Shown one piece after another: positions 49,452 to 58,197 of a stretch of DNA of 64,000 bases. The notes below the pieces were generated by a model. The model worked only from the letters and a program-made list of their open reading frames with translations. It was not told where the DNA came from and did no database searches. The stretch spans positions 93,523 through 157,522 of the forward strand of contig NZ_MOLY01000036.1 of assembly GCF_001956315.1 (NCBI RefSeq), given 5' to 3'. Made by a program: the position numbers and the translations under genes. This DNA comes from Sphingomonas montana. GTDB taxonomy: Bacteria; Pseudomonadota; Alphaproteobacteria; Sphingomonadales; Sphingomonadaceae. Within the stretch, counting starts at the first letter, position 1; each line of letters starts with the position of its first letter.

Positions 49452-51218
49452 ATGGACAAGCCCGACGAAGCCCCCGCCCGCAAGATCGGTTCGCTGCTGC
49501 TGATCTGGCGGTTCGCCACGGTCTACAAGGGGCATCTGGCCGCGGCGATCCTCGCCCTCGCGGTGGCTGCCGCCGCGACGCTGGCGATTCCGAGCGGGTT
49601 CAAGCTGGTCATCGATCGCGGCTTCACCAGCGGCAATGGCGATATCGGGCGCTATTTCCGCTATCTGCTGGTGATCGTCGCGGTGCTGGCCGCTGCCACC
49701 GCACTGCGCTTCTACTTCGTGTCGTGGCTGGGCGAACGCGTCGTGGCCGATGTCCGCACCGCGACGCAGCGCAACCTGCTGGCGCTCGCCCCGCGCTATT
49801 TCGAGGAAAATCGTCCTTCGGAGATCGCCTCGCGGCTGACGGCGGACACGTCGATCATCGAACAGGTCGTCGGCACCACCGTCTCGATCGCGCTGCGCAA
49901 CGTCGTGGTCGGGGTCGGCGGCATCATCTACCTGCTGACACTCGCGCCCAAGCTGACCGCGATGCTGCTGTTCGGCATTCCGTTTGCCATCCTGCCGATC
50001 GTGTTCATGGGCAGGCGGGTCCGCATCCTGTCGCGCGCCACGCAGGACCGGATCGCCACCGTCGGCACGATCGTGTCGGAAACGCTGGGCGCGATGAAGA
50101 TCGTCCAGGCCTTCGGCCAGGAACGGCGCGAGGGCGACCGGTTCGCCGCCGCTGTGGAGGATGCGTTCGAGGTGTCGCGCCGCCGCATCCGGCTGCGCGC
50201 GATCATGACGGCCATCGTCATCCTCGTCATCTTCGGGTCGATCGTCACGATCATGTGGCAGGGCGCCCTCGATGTCGCGGCCGGCCGCATCTCCAGCGGC
50301 ACGATCGCCGCCTTCGTCTTCACCGGCGGCCTCGTCGCCGGCGCGTTCGGCGCACTGACCGAGGTCTATGGCGATCTGCTGCGCGGCGCGGGTGCCGCGG
50401 GCCGCATCGCCGAACTGCTGTCCGAAGTGCCCGAGATCCGCGCGCCGGCGAACCCCGTGCCGCTTCCCGTCCCCAGCGAGGGCCGGCTGTCGTTCGAAGC
50501 CGTGTCGTTCCGCTACCCGACCCGGCCCGAGGTCAAGGCGCTCGACGACTTCACCCTGTCGATCCGCCCGGGCGAGATGGTGGCGCTCGTCGGCCCGTCC
50601 GGCGCGGGCAAGTCCACCATTTTCCAACTGGCGCAGCGTTTCTACGATCCCGCGGCGGGCACCGTGTCGATCGACGGCGTGCCGCTCCCCGCCACCGACC
50701 CCGCCATGATCCGCGACCGCATCGCGATGGTCCCGCAGGAAACCGTCATCTTCGCCGCGTCAGCGCGCGACAATCTGCGCTACGGCCACTGGGATGCCGA
50801 CGACGCCGCGCTCTGGTCGGCCGCCGAAACCGCCAACGCCGCCGAATTCCTGCGCGCGCTGCCGGACGGGCTCGACACCTATCTGGGCGAAGGCGGCGCG
50901 CGGCTGTCCGGCGGCCAGCGCCAGCGGCTCGCCATCGCCCGCGCCGTCCTGCGCGACGCGCCGCTGCTGCTGCTCGACGAGGCGACCTCCGCACTCGACG
51001 CCGAATCGGAACGCCATGTCCAACAGGCGCTCGAACGACTCATGACCAACCGCACCACGCTCGTCATCGCGCACCGCCTCGCCACCATCCGCATGGCCGA
51101 CCGCATCGTCGTGATGGACGGCGGCCGCATCGTGGAACAGGGCACCCATGCCGAACTGCTCGGCGGTGGTGGCCTCTACGCCCGTCTGGCCCGCCTGCAA
51201 TTCGACGACGCCGCCTGA
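49452..51218 (+). CDS. ABC transporter, fused permease/ATPase (MsbA-like exporter)
   Basis: About 588 residues. Six hydrophobic helices lie in the first 320 residues (MsbA/ABCB-type membrane domain with TADTSIIEQVVGTTVSIALRN). The ATPase half has Walker A GPSGAGKST, Q-loop PQETVIFAASARDNL, signature LSGGQRQRLAIARAVL, Walker B PLLLLDEATSALD and switch VIAHRLATIR. Close to sphingomonad lipid or multidrug exporters; the substrate is not determined. ATG 49452 preferred; ATG 49437 is an alternative. Confidence 0.9.
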   Translation: MDKPDEAPARKIGSLLLIWRFATVYKGHLAAAILALAVAAAATLAIPSGFKLVIDRGFTSGNGDIGRYFRYLLVIVAVLAAATALRFYFVSWLGERVVADVRTATQRNLLALAPRYFEENRPSEIASRLTADTSIIEQVVGTTVSIALRNVVVGVGGIIYLLTLAPKLTAMLLFGIPFAILPIVFMGRRVRILSRATQDRIATVGTIVSETLGAMKIVQAFGQERREGDRFAAAVEDAFEVSRRRIRLRAIMTAIVILVIFGSIVTIMWQGALDVAAGRISSGTIAAFVFTGGLVAGAFGALTEVYGDLLRGAGAAGRIAELLSEVPEIRAPANPVPLPVPSEGRLSFEAVSFRYPTRPEVKALDDFTLSIRPGEMVALVGPSGAGKSTIFQLAQRFYDPAAGTVSIDGVPLPATDPAMIRDRIAMVPQETVIFAASARDNLRYGHWDADDAALWSAAETANAAEFLRALPDGLDTYLGEGGARLSGGQRQRLAIARAVLRDAPLLLLDEATSALDAESERHVQQALERLMTNRTTLVIAHRLATIRMADRIVVMDGGRIVEQGTHAELLGGGGLYARLARLQFDDAA

Positions 51219-51221
51219 CCC

Positions 51222-51482
51222 TCAGGCCGGCGTCGCGACCACCTCCACGATCTCGAACGCATAGCTGCGCCACCCGCGCACCTTCGCCGCATCGGCCGCG
51301 GCCGTGCGCTTGCCGCGCGCCTCCGCCAGCGACTTGGCATGCCCCCAGAATATGTCGGTCCGGTCGTCCTCCAGCACGGCCACGATCCGCCAGTAATGCG
51401 TAAACGCCATGGCGGTCGGCCCGATCGTCTTGACCGTCCCGTCCGGCAGGGTCGCCGTCAGATATCGCTTCCGCTTCGCCAT
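51222..51482 (-). CDS. Hypothetical protein (86 aa)
   Basis: 86 residues: MAKRKRYLTATLPDGTVKTIGPTAMAFTHYWRIVAVLEDDRTDIFWGHAKSLAEARGKRTAAADAAKVRGWRSYAFEIVEVVATPA, a basic start, beta strands (HYWRIVAVLEDD, RSYAFEIVEVV) and one helix. No recognised domain. It ends 3 nt from the convergent stop of the ABC gene. Codon use resembles a real gene (strong G/C third position). Confidence 0.65.
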   Translation of the reverse strand: MAKRKRYLTATLPDGTVKTIGPTAMAFTHYWRIVAVLEDDRTDIFWGHAKSLAEARGKRTAAADAAKVRGWRSYAFEIVEVVATPA

Positions 51483-51573
51483 CGTCCGCCCCGCATGCCC
51501 CATGGGCGCGATCGACCGCAAGCACCGCGCATCTCCCCGGCTGATCCCACGGGAAAGGCCGCGCGGCGTCCGT

Positions 51574-52245
51574 TCAGGCGTCTGGCCACAAGCGCTGCAA
51601 CGCCACCCCTTCCGCATCGAAATTGCGGTCGTCCAGCCATGTTTCGAACCGCAGGCGCTGTGCCGGCCACTCCGGTGCCAGGATCGAGAACCACGCCGTA
51701 TCGCGGCGACGGCCCTTGACGATGCCGTCGCCACGCCACGTCCCTTCAGGGCTGAAACCGAACCGGCGCGCGGCGCGCCCGGACGCGGCGTTCAGCGCGT
51801 CGCAGCGCCAGACGACCCGATGATAGCCGATCGCGAAGGCATGCCGCATCATCAGGGAGACGGCCTCCGTCGCGGCACGGGTGCGTTGCAACCGGGGTGA
51901 AAACCAGATGCTCCCGATCTCGATCGCCGCATCGTCCGGCGCAATGTCGCAGAAGGACGCCCAACCCTCGGGCTTGCCACTCGATGCCGGGACGACGGCA
52001 AAGAAGGGCTGCTGTTCCAACCCACTGATGCGCTCGACGTGAGCGGTGAGCGCCTCTTCCGTCCGGAACCGGCCGTATTTCAGATACGCCCAGGATGCAT
52101 CCGCCCCCTGCGCCGCCTCCCACAGCCCGGCGACATGGTGGACGCAAAGCGGCTCGAGCGTCACCGACTTGCCGACATGCCGTTCGAACCCCGGCAGGGG
52201 ACACATCGCGTCGGGAACGATCGGGCCGGGCGGAACAGGGATCAT
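51574..52245 (-). CDS. GNAT family N-acetyltransferase
   Basis: About 223 residues. Family pattern: HVGKSVTLEPLCVHHVAGLWEAA, FAVVPASSGKPEGWASFCDIAPDDAAIEIGSIWFSPRLQRTRAATEAVSLMMRHAF and VVWRCDALNAASGRAARRFGFSPEGTWRGDGIV. The conserved IEIGxIWFSPxxQxTxAATEA places it in the RimL/YkkB-like acetyltransferases. Start ATG 52245 chosen; in-frame ATGs lie further upstream. Substrate unknown. Confidence 0.86.
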   Translation of the reverse strand: MIPVPPGPIVPDAMCPLPGFERHVGKSVTLEPLCVHHVAGLWEAAQGADASWAYLKYGRFRTEEALTAHVERISGLEQQPFFAVVPASSGKPEGWASFCDIAPDDAAIEIGSIWFSPRLQRTRAATEAVSLMMRHAFAIGYHRVVWRCDALNAASGRAARRFGFSPEGTWRGDGIVKGRRRDTAWFSILAPEWPAQRLRFETWLDDRNFDAEGVALQRLWPDA

Positions 52246-52393
52246 CCGCACCTCATGACCGCACGGCATCGGCGCATCAACCCGCTGGCGGGATCGTTCC
52301 GGCGTCGCGAGGTTCGCCAGACACACACCGCAATGCCCCGTTGCCTCCCCGGTCCGGCCGCGTCATTGTTGCGGTGATCGGGGGGATGTTGGC

Positions 52394-53827
52394 ATGCGCA
52401 AGACTATCCGGCGGGCCTTTTGGCTGGCGATGTTGCTCGGATCGACGGCGACCGCCGCCCGGCCGTTGCCCGCCCCGGCCGACGCCCCCACCGCCGGCAG
52501 TGCGCAGGGCGACGTGTCGATCACCATCTACAACAACGACGTCGCGCTGGTGCAGGACGTCCGCCCGCTCACATTGGCTAACGGCCGGGTGCGGCAGGAT
52601 TTTCCCGACGTCAGCGCCGCGATCCGGCCCGAGACGGTTTCGCTGACCGTGCCCGATGCCGCGATCGTCGAACAGAATTTCGACTATGACCTGCTCAGCC
52701 CGTCCAGCCTGATGGAGAAAGCGGTCGGCGAGACGATCACCCTGGTGCGGACCAACCCCGCCACCGGTGCTGAGACCCGCGACCGGGCGAAGGTCCTGGC
52801 GGTCAACGGCGGCGTGGTGATCGAGGTGAACGGCCATGTCGAGGTGCTGCGTGACGACGGGCTGCCGGTCCGCGCAATCTTCGACAGGGTGCCGGACGCG
52901 CTGCGGGCCCGCCCGACCTTGTCGGTCATGCTCGCCAGCACGCGGGCGGGATCACGGCCGGCGACGCTGTCCTATCTCAGCCGCGGGCTGGGCTGGAGCG
53001 CGGACTATGTCGCGCTGTTCGACGACAAGAGCGGGACCGTCGACGTGCAGGGCTGGGTGACGCTGAAGAACAGCAGCGGCACGACGTTCGGCAACGCCCG
53101 GACATTGCTGGTCGCGGGCGAGGTCGGCAGCACCGACGACGACGGCAATGGCGATTATATCCGGCGGCCGCCACGCCGCATGACGACGACGCAGCCCGGC
53201 ACCGAAAGCGCCACGCGCGAACAACTTGGCGACTTCTACCTCTACCCCCTCGCCGCACGTACCACGATCGCCGACAAGCAGACCAAGCAGGTCAGCTTCC
53301 TCGATGCCAAGGGTGTCGCGGCCAGCGCCGGCTACCGGTTCGAAAATGCCTGGCTCGGCAGTTCGGACGAACCGCGCAGTGCGCAGTCGGTGCTGCGGTT
53401 CAGCAATTCCGGCGCGGCCGGCCTGGGCGACGCGCTGCCGGCCGGGGTGGTCCGGGTCTATGTCCGCGATGCGCGCGGCCAGCCGCAGTTCACCGGCGAA
53501 AACCGTATCGAACATACCCCGCAGGGGTCGACCATCGCGCTCCCCACGGGCGACGCGTTCGATGTGAAGGTGCAACCCACGACAGTCTCGCGCACGCGGC
53601 TGGGCGACGGCCGCTGGCGCACGGCGGTGCGGTACATGCTGACCAACGCCCGCGCGCGGGCGGTGACCGTGGAACTGTTGCAGGGCGGGCTCGACTGGGC
53701 CGACGTGCGCGTCGTCGCGGACAGCGCCAAGGGTCAGCGCCGCGATGCCGGCACGCTGGCATGGCAGGTCCCGGTGCTGGCCAACGGCAGCGCGACGGTG
53801 ACCGCGACCTTCGACACCCGCTATTGA
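52394..53827 (+). CDS. Secreted DUF4139 domain protein (first of two)
   Basis: 477 residues with a signal peptide (RRAFWLAMLLGSTATAARPLPAP) and a DUF4139-type chain. Blocks are VSITIYNNDVALVQDVRPLTLANGRVRQDFPDVSAAIRPETVSLT, YLSRGLGWSADYVALFDDKSGTVDVQGWVTLKNSSGTTFGNARTLLVAGEVG, FLYPLAARTTIADKQTKQVSFLDAKGV and YMLTNARARAVTVELLQ. The W-x-A-x-Y and T-V-x-N-x-S/T motifs are typical of the family. Function unknown; it is exported and mostly beta. A second copy follows with a one-base overlap. Confidence 0.85.
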   Translation: MRKTIRRAFWLAMLLGSTATAARPLPAPADAPTAGSAQGDVSITIYNNDVALVQDVRPLTLANGRVRQDFPDVSAAIRPETVSLTVPDAAIVEQNFDYDLLSPSSLMEKAVGETITLVRTNPATGAETRDRAKVLAVNGGVVIEVNGHVEVLRDDGLPVRAIFDRVPDALRARPTLSVMLASTRAGSRPATLSYLSRGLGWSADYVALFDDKSGTVDVQGWVTLKNSSGTTFGNARTLLVAGEVGSTDDDGNGDYIRRPPRRMTTTQPGTESATREQLGDFYLYPLAARTTIADKQTKQVSFLDAKGVAASAGYRFENAWLGSSDEPRSAQSVLRFSNSGAAGLGDALPAGVVRVYVRDARGQPQFTGENRIEHTPQGSTIALPTGDAFDVKVQPTTVSRTRLGDGRWRTAVRYMLTNARARAVTVELLQGGLDWADVRVVADSAKGQRRDAGTLAWQVPVLANGSATVTATFDTRY

Positions 53828-55380
53828 TGGCGCGCCCGCTGCTCCTTGCGGGCGCGCTGCTGGCGGCCACGCTGCCGGGGTTCCGGGTGCCGGCGCAGGT
53901 GCGGGCCGCGACGGTCACCTCATCCGCGCCCGACCATGTCGCGCTGACCCTGTACCGCGCGCCGGACGGCCGGGGTGCGATGGACCTGCGCTATCTGGAC
54001 GGCTTCGCGCTGGTGACCGAAACACGCCGGGTCCGGCTGCCCCGCGGCCCCGCGGTGCTGCGGTTCGAGGGCGTGGCGGCCGGGATCGTGCCGGTCAGCG
54101 CCATCGTCGGCGGCCTGCCGGGCGGCACGATCGAAAAGAACCGCGACGCCCGCCTGCTGTCACCCGCATCGCTGGTCGACGGCACGCTGGGACGGGACGT
54201 GACGCTGACCCGCACCGACAAGGCGACCGGACGACAGGTCGGCACGCCCGCGACGATCGTCGCCGGCCCCACACCGGGCATCATCCTGCGGACGGCGGCG
54301 GGGATCGAGGCGTTGCGCTGCTCGGGCCTGGCCGAACGGCTGGCCTATGGCGCGGTGCCGGCGGGCCTGTCGGAAAAGCCGGTGCTGAGCGTGGCGACGA
54401 ACAGTCCGGCGGCGCGCACGGTGACGGTGCGGCTTTCCTATCTCGCCTCCGGGTTCGACTGGCGGGCAAGCTATGTCGCGACGCTGGCCGCCGACGGGCG
54501 CGCGATCGATCTCTTCGCCTGGCTGACGCTCGCCAACGGCAACCCGGAGACGTTTCGCAACGCCGCGGTGCAGGCCATCGCGGGCCGGCTCAACCGCGAG
54601 GCGGCGCCCATGATCCCAGCTGCGGCGGGCGCGCTGCGGCTGGTCTGCTACCCGCTCGGCACCACCACGTCGAACCTGCGCGAGGAGAGCTTCGAGCCGG
54701 CCGACGAGATCGTGGTGACGGCGGCGCGCTCCATGGGGTTCGCCGCGCCAGCGCCAGCACCGGCACCGGAACCAGCCCCGCCACCGCCCGAGGATCTCGG
54801 CGACCTCAAGCTCTACCGCGTGCCCGCGCCGACCACCGTCACCGGACGGGGGCAGAAACAGGTGGCACTGCTCGTCCAGCCTGCGGTGCGGGCCGAGCGC
54901 CGCTACCGGCGGCCCGTCTCTCCCGGCCAGACGCTCGACGGCGCGCCGACCGCGATCGTGCTGATGCTCAGCAACGACAGGCCAAGCGGCCTGGGCGTGC
55001 CGCTGCCGGCCGGCAGCACCGCGCTCTACGCCGATCGGCCGGGCGGACGGCTCCTCCTGGGTTTGGGCACGATCACCGACCGCACCATTGGCGAGACGGT
55101 CCGCCTCGCCGCCGGCATCAGCAGCCAGGTCACGCTCACCCAGGCGACCGTGGCACCCCGCGGGCCGGTGCCCCAACCCCCGATGGCCATGGGGTCGCGG
55201 GAGGCGGTACTGACCGCGCGCAACGCCAACCCGTTCGCGGTGACGCTCGACGTGCCGATCGGCGCTGCGGGACAGACGATCGATCCCGTCGGCCGGACGC
55301 TCGCGCGCATCGACGGAATCGTCACCTGGTCCCCCGCCCTGCCGCCCGGCGGCCAGGCGGAGCTCCGCTACCGCTACTGA
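53827..55380 (+). CDS. Secreted DUF4139 domain protein (second of two)
   Basis: 517 residues, paralogous to the preceding gene. A signal peptide (MARPLLLAGALLAATLPGF) is followed by LYRAPDGRGAMDLRYLDGFALVTETRRVRLPRGPAVLRFEGVAAGIVPVSAIV, SYLASGFDWRASYVATLAADGRAIDLFAWLTLANGNPETF and a Pro-rich linker (APAPAPEPAPPPP) before DLKLYRVPAPTTVTGRGQKQVALL. The start ATG 53827 shares a base with the upstream stop. Conserved positions match its neighbour despite low overall identity, implying an old duplication or a hetero-oligomeric pair. Confidence 0.85.
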   Translation: MARPLLLAGALLAATLPGFRVPAQVRAATVTSSAPDHVALTLYRAPDGRGAMDLRYLDGFALVTETRRVRLPRGPAVLRFEGVAAGIVPVSAIVGGLPGGTIEKNRDARLLSPASLVDGTLGRDVTLTRTDKATGRQVGTPATIVAGPTPGIILRTAAGIEALRCSGLAERLAYGAVPAGLSEKPVLSVATNSPAARTVTVRLSYLASGFDWRASYVATLAADGRAIDLFAWLTLANGNPETFRNAAVQAIAGRLNREAAPMIPAAAGALRLVCYPLGTTTSNLREESFEPADEIVVTAARSMGFAAPAPAPAPEPAPPPPEDLGDLKLYRVPAPTTVTGRGQKQVALLVQPAVRAERRYRRPVSPGQTLDGAPTAIVLMLSNDRPSGLGVPLPAGSTALYADRPGGRLLLGLGTITDRTIGETVRLAAGISSQVTLTQATVAPRGPVPQPPMAMGSREAVLTARNANPFAVTLDVPIGAAGQTIDPVGRTLARIDGIVTWSPALPPGGQAELRYRY

Positions 55381-55468
55381 TCGCCGATATTGTCGTCCGA
55401 CGTGGGCGGGACGACCGGGGACGGATCGAGGATTCTTCCGCCGGGCAGCGTCCATGGACGCCGCCCGT

Positions 55469-57733
55469 TCACATCGAGAAGTCGACCTTCTCGAACGACG
55501 TCGCCGCCGAGTCGGAAAGCGAGATGGAAAAGTCCTTCGACGCCATCACCCATTTCTGGCTCGCGGTATCGAACGTCGACAGGGTCCGGATATCGATCGG
55601 CACCGTGACCGTCTGTTCGGCACCCGCCTTCAGATCCACCTTTTGGAAGCCGCCGAGCCGGCGCGGCGCCTCCCACCCCTTGCCCGCGACATAGAGCTGC
55701 GCGGTCGCCTTGCCGTCGCGCAACCCGCTATTGCGGACCGTGAAGGTCGCGGTGACGGCGCCGCCGTTCTTGGCGACCCGCAGCCCGCGCATCGTGAACG
55801 TCGTGTAGGACAGGCCGTAACCGAACGGAAACAGCGGCTTGGCGCCGGTCTTCTCGAACCATTTATAGCCGACCGCCGCCCCTTCGATGTCGTAATTCCC
55901 CATCGGATGCGCGTCGGCGTCCAGTTTGACGTCCCCTTCGATCACCGGCCGCGGCAGTTGCGCGACCGACGCGGGAAAAGTGACCGGCAGGCGGCCGGAC
56001 GGATTGACCTCGCCGGTCAGGACGCGCGCGATCGCCTCCCCGCCCGACGTGCCCGGATACCAGGCCTCCAGCACGGCTCCCACCTTCGACAGCCAGGGCA
56101 TCAGGACGGGCCCGCCCGTCTCCAGCACGACCACCGTGTTGCGGTTGGCCTGCGCCACCGCATCGATCAGCGCGTCCTGCCGGTCCGGCAGGCTGAGGTC
56201 GGGGGCATCGATCGATTCGGCGGTCCACTGCTCGCCGAACAGGATGACGACGTCCGCCGTGCGCGCGGCGGCCACCGCGGCCTTCACGTCCTTGCCGTCC
56301 AGATACCGCACGGTCGCCGACGTGCGCGCCTGCAACGCCTTCAGCGGAGCGGAGGGATGATAGAGTTTCGGTCCGGGAAAGGCGTTCGGATATTCGTCGG
56401 GAACCGTGATGCCGTTGACCGGCCCGCCGTGCGGATAGACCTGGCTCGATCCGCCGCCAGACAGCACGCCCTGGTCGGCATGGCTGCCGATCATCAGGAT
56501 CGTCCGCGCCGTCGCCGCCAGCGGCAGCAGGCCCGGCCGGTTCTTCAACAGCACCATGCCCTGCTCCGCGGCCGTCCGCGTCACCAGCGCATGGGCCGCA
56601 TAGTCGATGGTGGTCGACCGATCCCCCTGCACCCGCGTATCGAACGCGCCGACCGCGAACATCGGATGCAGAATACGGCGCGCCATGTCGGTCGCCCGCG
56701 CCGTGCTGACATAGCCGTTGTTCACCGCCTCGCGCAGGGCGTCCGCGAAATAGGGCGACCGGTCGAACGCCCAGCCCGATTCCTGGTCGAGCCCGGCATT
56801 GGCGGCCTGGGTCGTCGAATGGCCCGCCCCCCAGTCGGTCATCACATAGCCCTTGAACCCGAACGACTGCTTCAGCACGCGGTTGAGCAGCCAGTCATTC
56901 TCGCATGCGTAGAAACCGTTGACACGGTTATAGGCGCACATGACCGAACCGGGCCGGCCCACCTCGTGCGCGATCTCGAACGCCAGCAGGTCGGACTGGC
57001 GCGCGGCCTGTTCGCCGATGCGGTGATCCATCGTGAAACGGTTCGTTTCCTGCCCGTTGAACGCGAAATGCTTCATCGTCGATATGACGTGCTGCGATTG
57101 GATACCGCGGATCGCATGCCCCGTGATGATGCCGGCAAGCAGCGGATCCTCGCCGCCATATTCGAAATTGCGGCCGTTCCGCGGTTCGCGCATCAGGTTC
57201 ATGCCGCCGGCCAGCAGCACGTTGAAACCGGACAGGAACGCCTCGTTCCCGATCATCGCACCGCCGGCCTGGGCAAGCGCGGGATCCCAGGACGCAGCGG
57301 TCGCGATGCCGGACGGGAGCGACGTGCGCAGCCGCGGCGTCGCGGTGCGCTGGCTCGCCACGCCGACGCCCGCATCGGTCAGCCACTGGCCGGGAATGCC
57401 GAGCCGCTCGTTCCCCGGCACGAATCCGGCCGAATCGGGCAGCCCGCCCTTCGGAAACACCCAGTTCTTGGTGTCCGTCCGCTGCCAGTCCGCCTTGGTC
57501 GGGAAATAGCCGAAGGTCAGCTTCAGCTTCTCCGCCAGCGACATCTCCTTCAGGATCAGCTCGGTCCGCGCGTCCGCCGTCAGCGATCGATCAAGCCATG
57601 GCCGGTTGGCCGGGCCGGTCCGCTTTTCGGCCGCCGCCTTCGGCGCATTGTTGGTCGTCTGGGCGATGGCCCCCGTGCCGGACGGAATAGACGGGAGCGC
57701 GACGGCGCAGGCGAGCAGCAGACGATACTTCAT
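55469..57733 (-). CDS. Beta-glucosidase, glycoside hydrolase family 3
   Basis: About 754 residues. Signal peptide (MKYRLLLACAVALPSIPSG), then the GH3 TIM-barrel with TWLTDAGVGVASQ-type block, NLMREPRNGRNFEYGGEDPLLAG, QHVISTMKHFAFNGQETNR, and catalytic nucleophile Asp in GYVMTDWGAGHS (near residue 300). The GH3 C-terminal domain carries NRNTVVVLETGGPVLMPW, and FN3-like strands end the protein (RNSGLRDGKATAQLYVAG). Exported, acting on beta-linked glucosides. Start ATG 57733 chosen because it begins the signal peptide. Confidence 0.93.
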   Translation of the reverse strand: MKYRLLLACAVALPSIPSGTGAIAQTTNNAPKAAAEKRTGPANRPWLDRSLTADARTELILKEMSLAEKLKLTFGYFPTKADWQRTDTKNWVFPKGGLPDSAGFVPGNERLGIPGQWLTDAGVGVASQRTATPRLRTSLPSGIATAASWDPALAQAGGAMIGNEAFLSGFNVLLAGGMNLMREPRNGRNFEYGGEDPLLAGIITGHAIRGIQSQHVISTMKHFAFNGQETNRFTMDHRIGEQAARQSDLLAFEIAHEVGRPGSVMCAYNRVNGFYACENDWLLNRVLKQSFGFKGYVMTDWGAGHSTTQAANAGLDQESGWAFDRSPYFADALREAVNNGYVSTARATDMARRILHPMFAVGAFDTRVQGDRSTTIDYAAHALVTRTAAEQGMVLLKNRPGLLPLAATARTILMIGSHADQGVLSGGGSSQVYPHGGPVNGITVPDEYPNAFPGPKLYHPSAPLKALQARTSATVRYLDGKDVKAAVAAARTADVVILFGEQWTAESIDAPDLSLPDRQDALIDAVAQANRNTVVVLETGGPVLMPWLSKVGAVLEAWYPGTSGGEAIARVLTGEVNPSGRLPVTFPASVAQLPRPVIEGDVKLDADAHPMGNYDIEGAAVGYKWFEKTGAKPLFPFGYGLSYTTFTMRGLRVAKNGGAVTATFTVRNSGLRDGKATAQLYVAGKGWEAPRRLGGFQKVDLKAGAEQTVTVPIDIRTLSTFDTASQKWVMASKDFSISLSDSAATSFEKVDFSM

Positions 57734-58197
57734 CACGAAACCCCGGACATTATGGAAATATGACCAACCCATCGACGCCGCCGGCCACGACTTCCATCGC
57801 GCGACGTGCTTGCGTTCCTATTGCACCACGGCACCATAAGCCGGCAATTCGATCGCGCCGTCATATTTTGTCGATCTCAGGACGCAGCCGACCGCAGTCC
57901 CGAACCACGGGGCACGACCGGCATCCGGGCGGCGTGCGGCGTCACCCGCCGGCTGGCCGCCCAGCCCTGGAACGGCGGACCGCACGGGCGGTCTGCGCTA
58001 CCGATCCGTTCAAGCTGCATCATCCATGGTCGCCTGGCGAAGCCAGCGCGCGCGACTGGCGGTCGGAACCGGCGTTGCCGCTATGGTATGCGGCACTGCC
58101 CAGCCGCGTGCGCCGTGGTCCGCCGCTCCGGCGTAGCGCCTGCCGAGACAGGTCGAGCCGCCGCCGGACTTGCGCCACCATCGGCAAACGACGACGC
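57734..58197. other. Gap of 464 nt between GH3 and rpoN: no clear gene
   Basis: No full-length coding frame with a ribosome-binding site is seen. Leftward, codons at about 57818-57885 read LRSTKYDGAIELPAYGAVVQ before a stop, resembling the last strand of GH13 alpha-glucosidase-like C-terminal domains. No start or upstream catalytic segment is recognisable, so this could be a decayed fragment or a chance frame. Confidence 0.4.
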
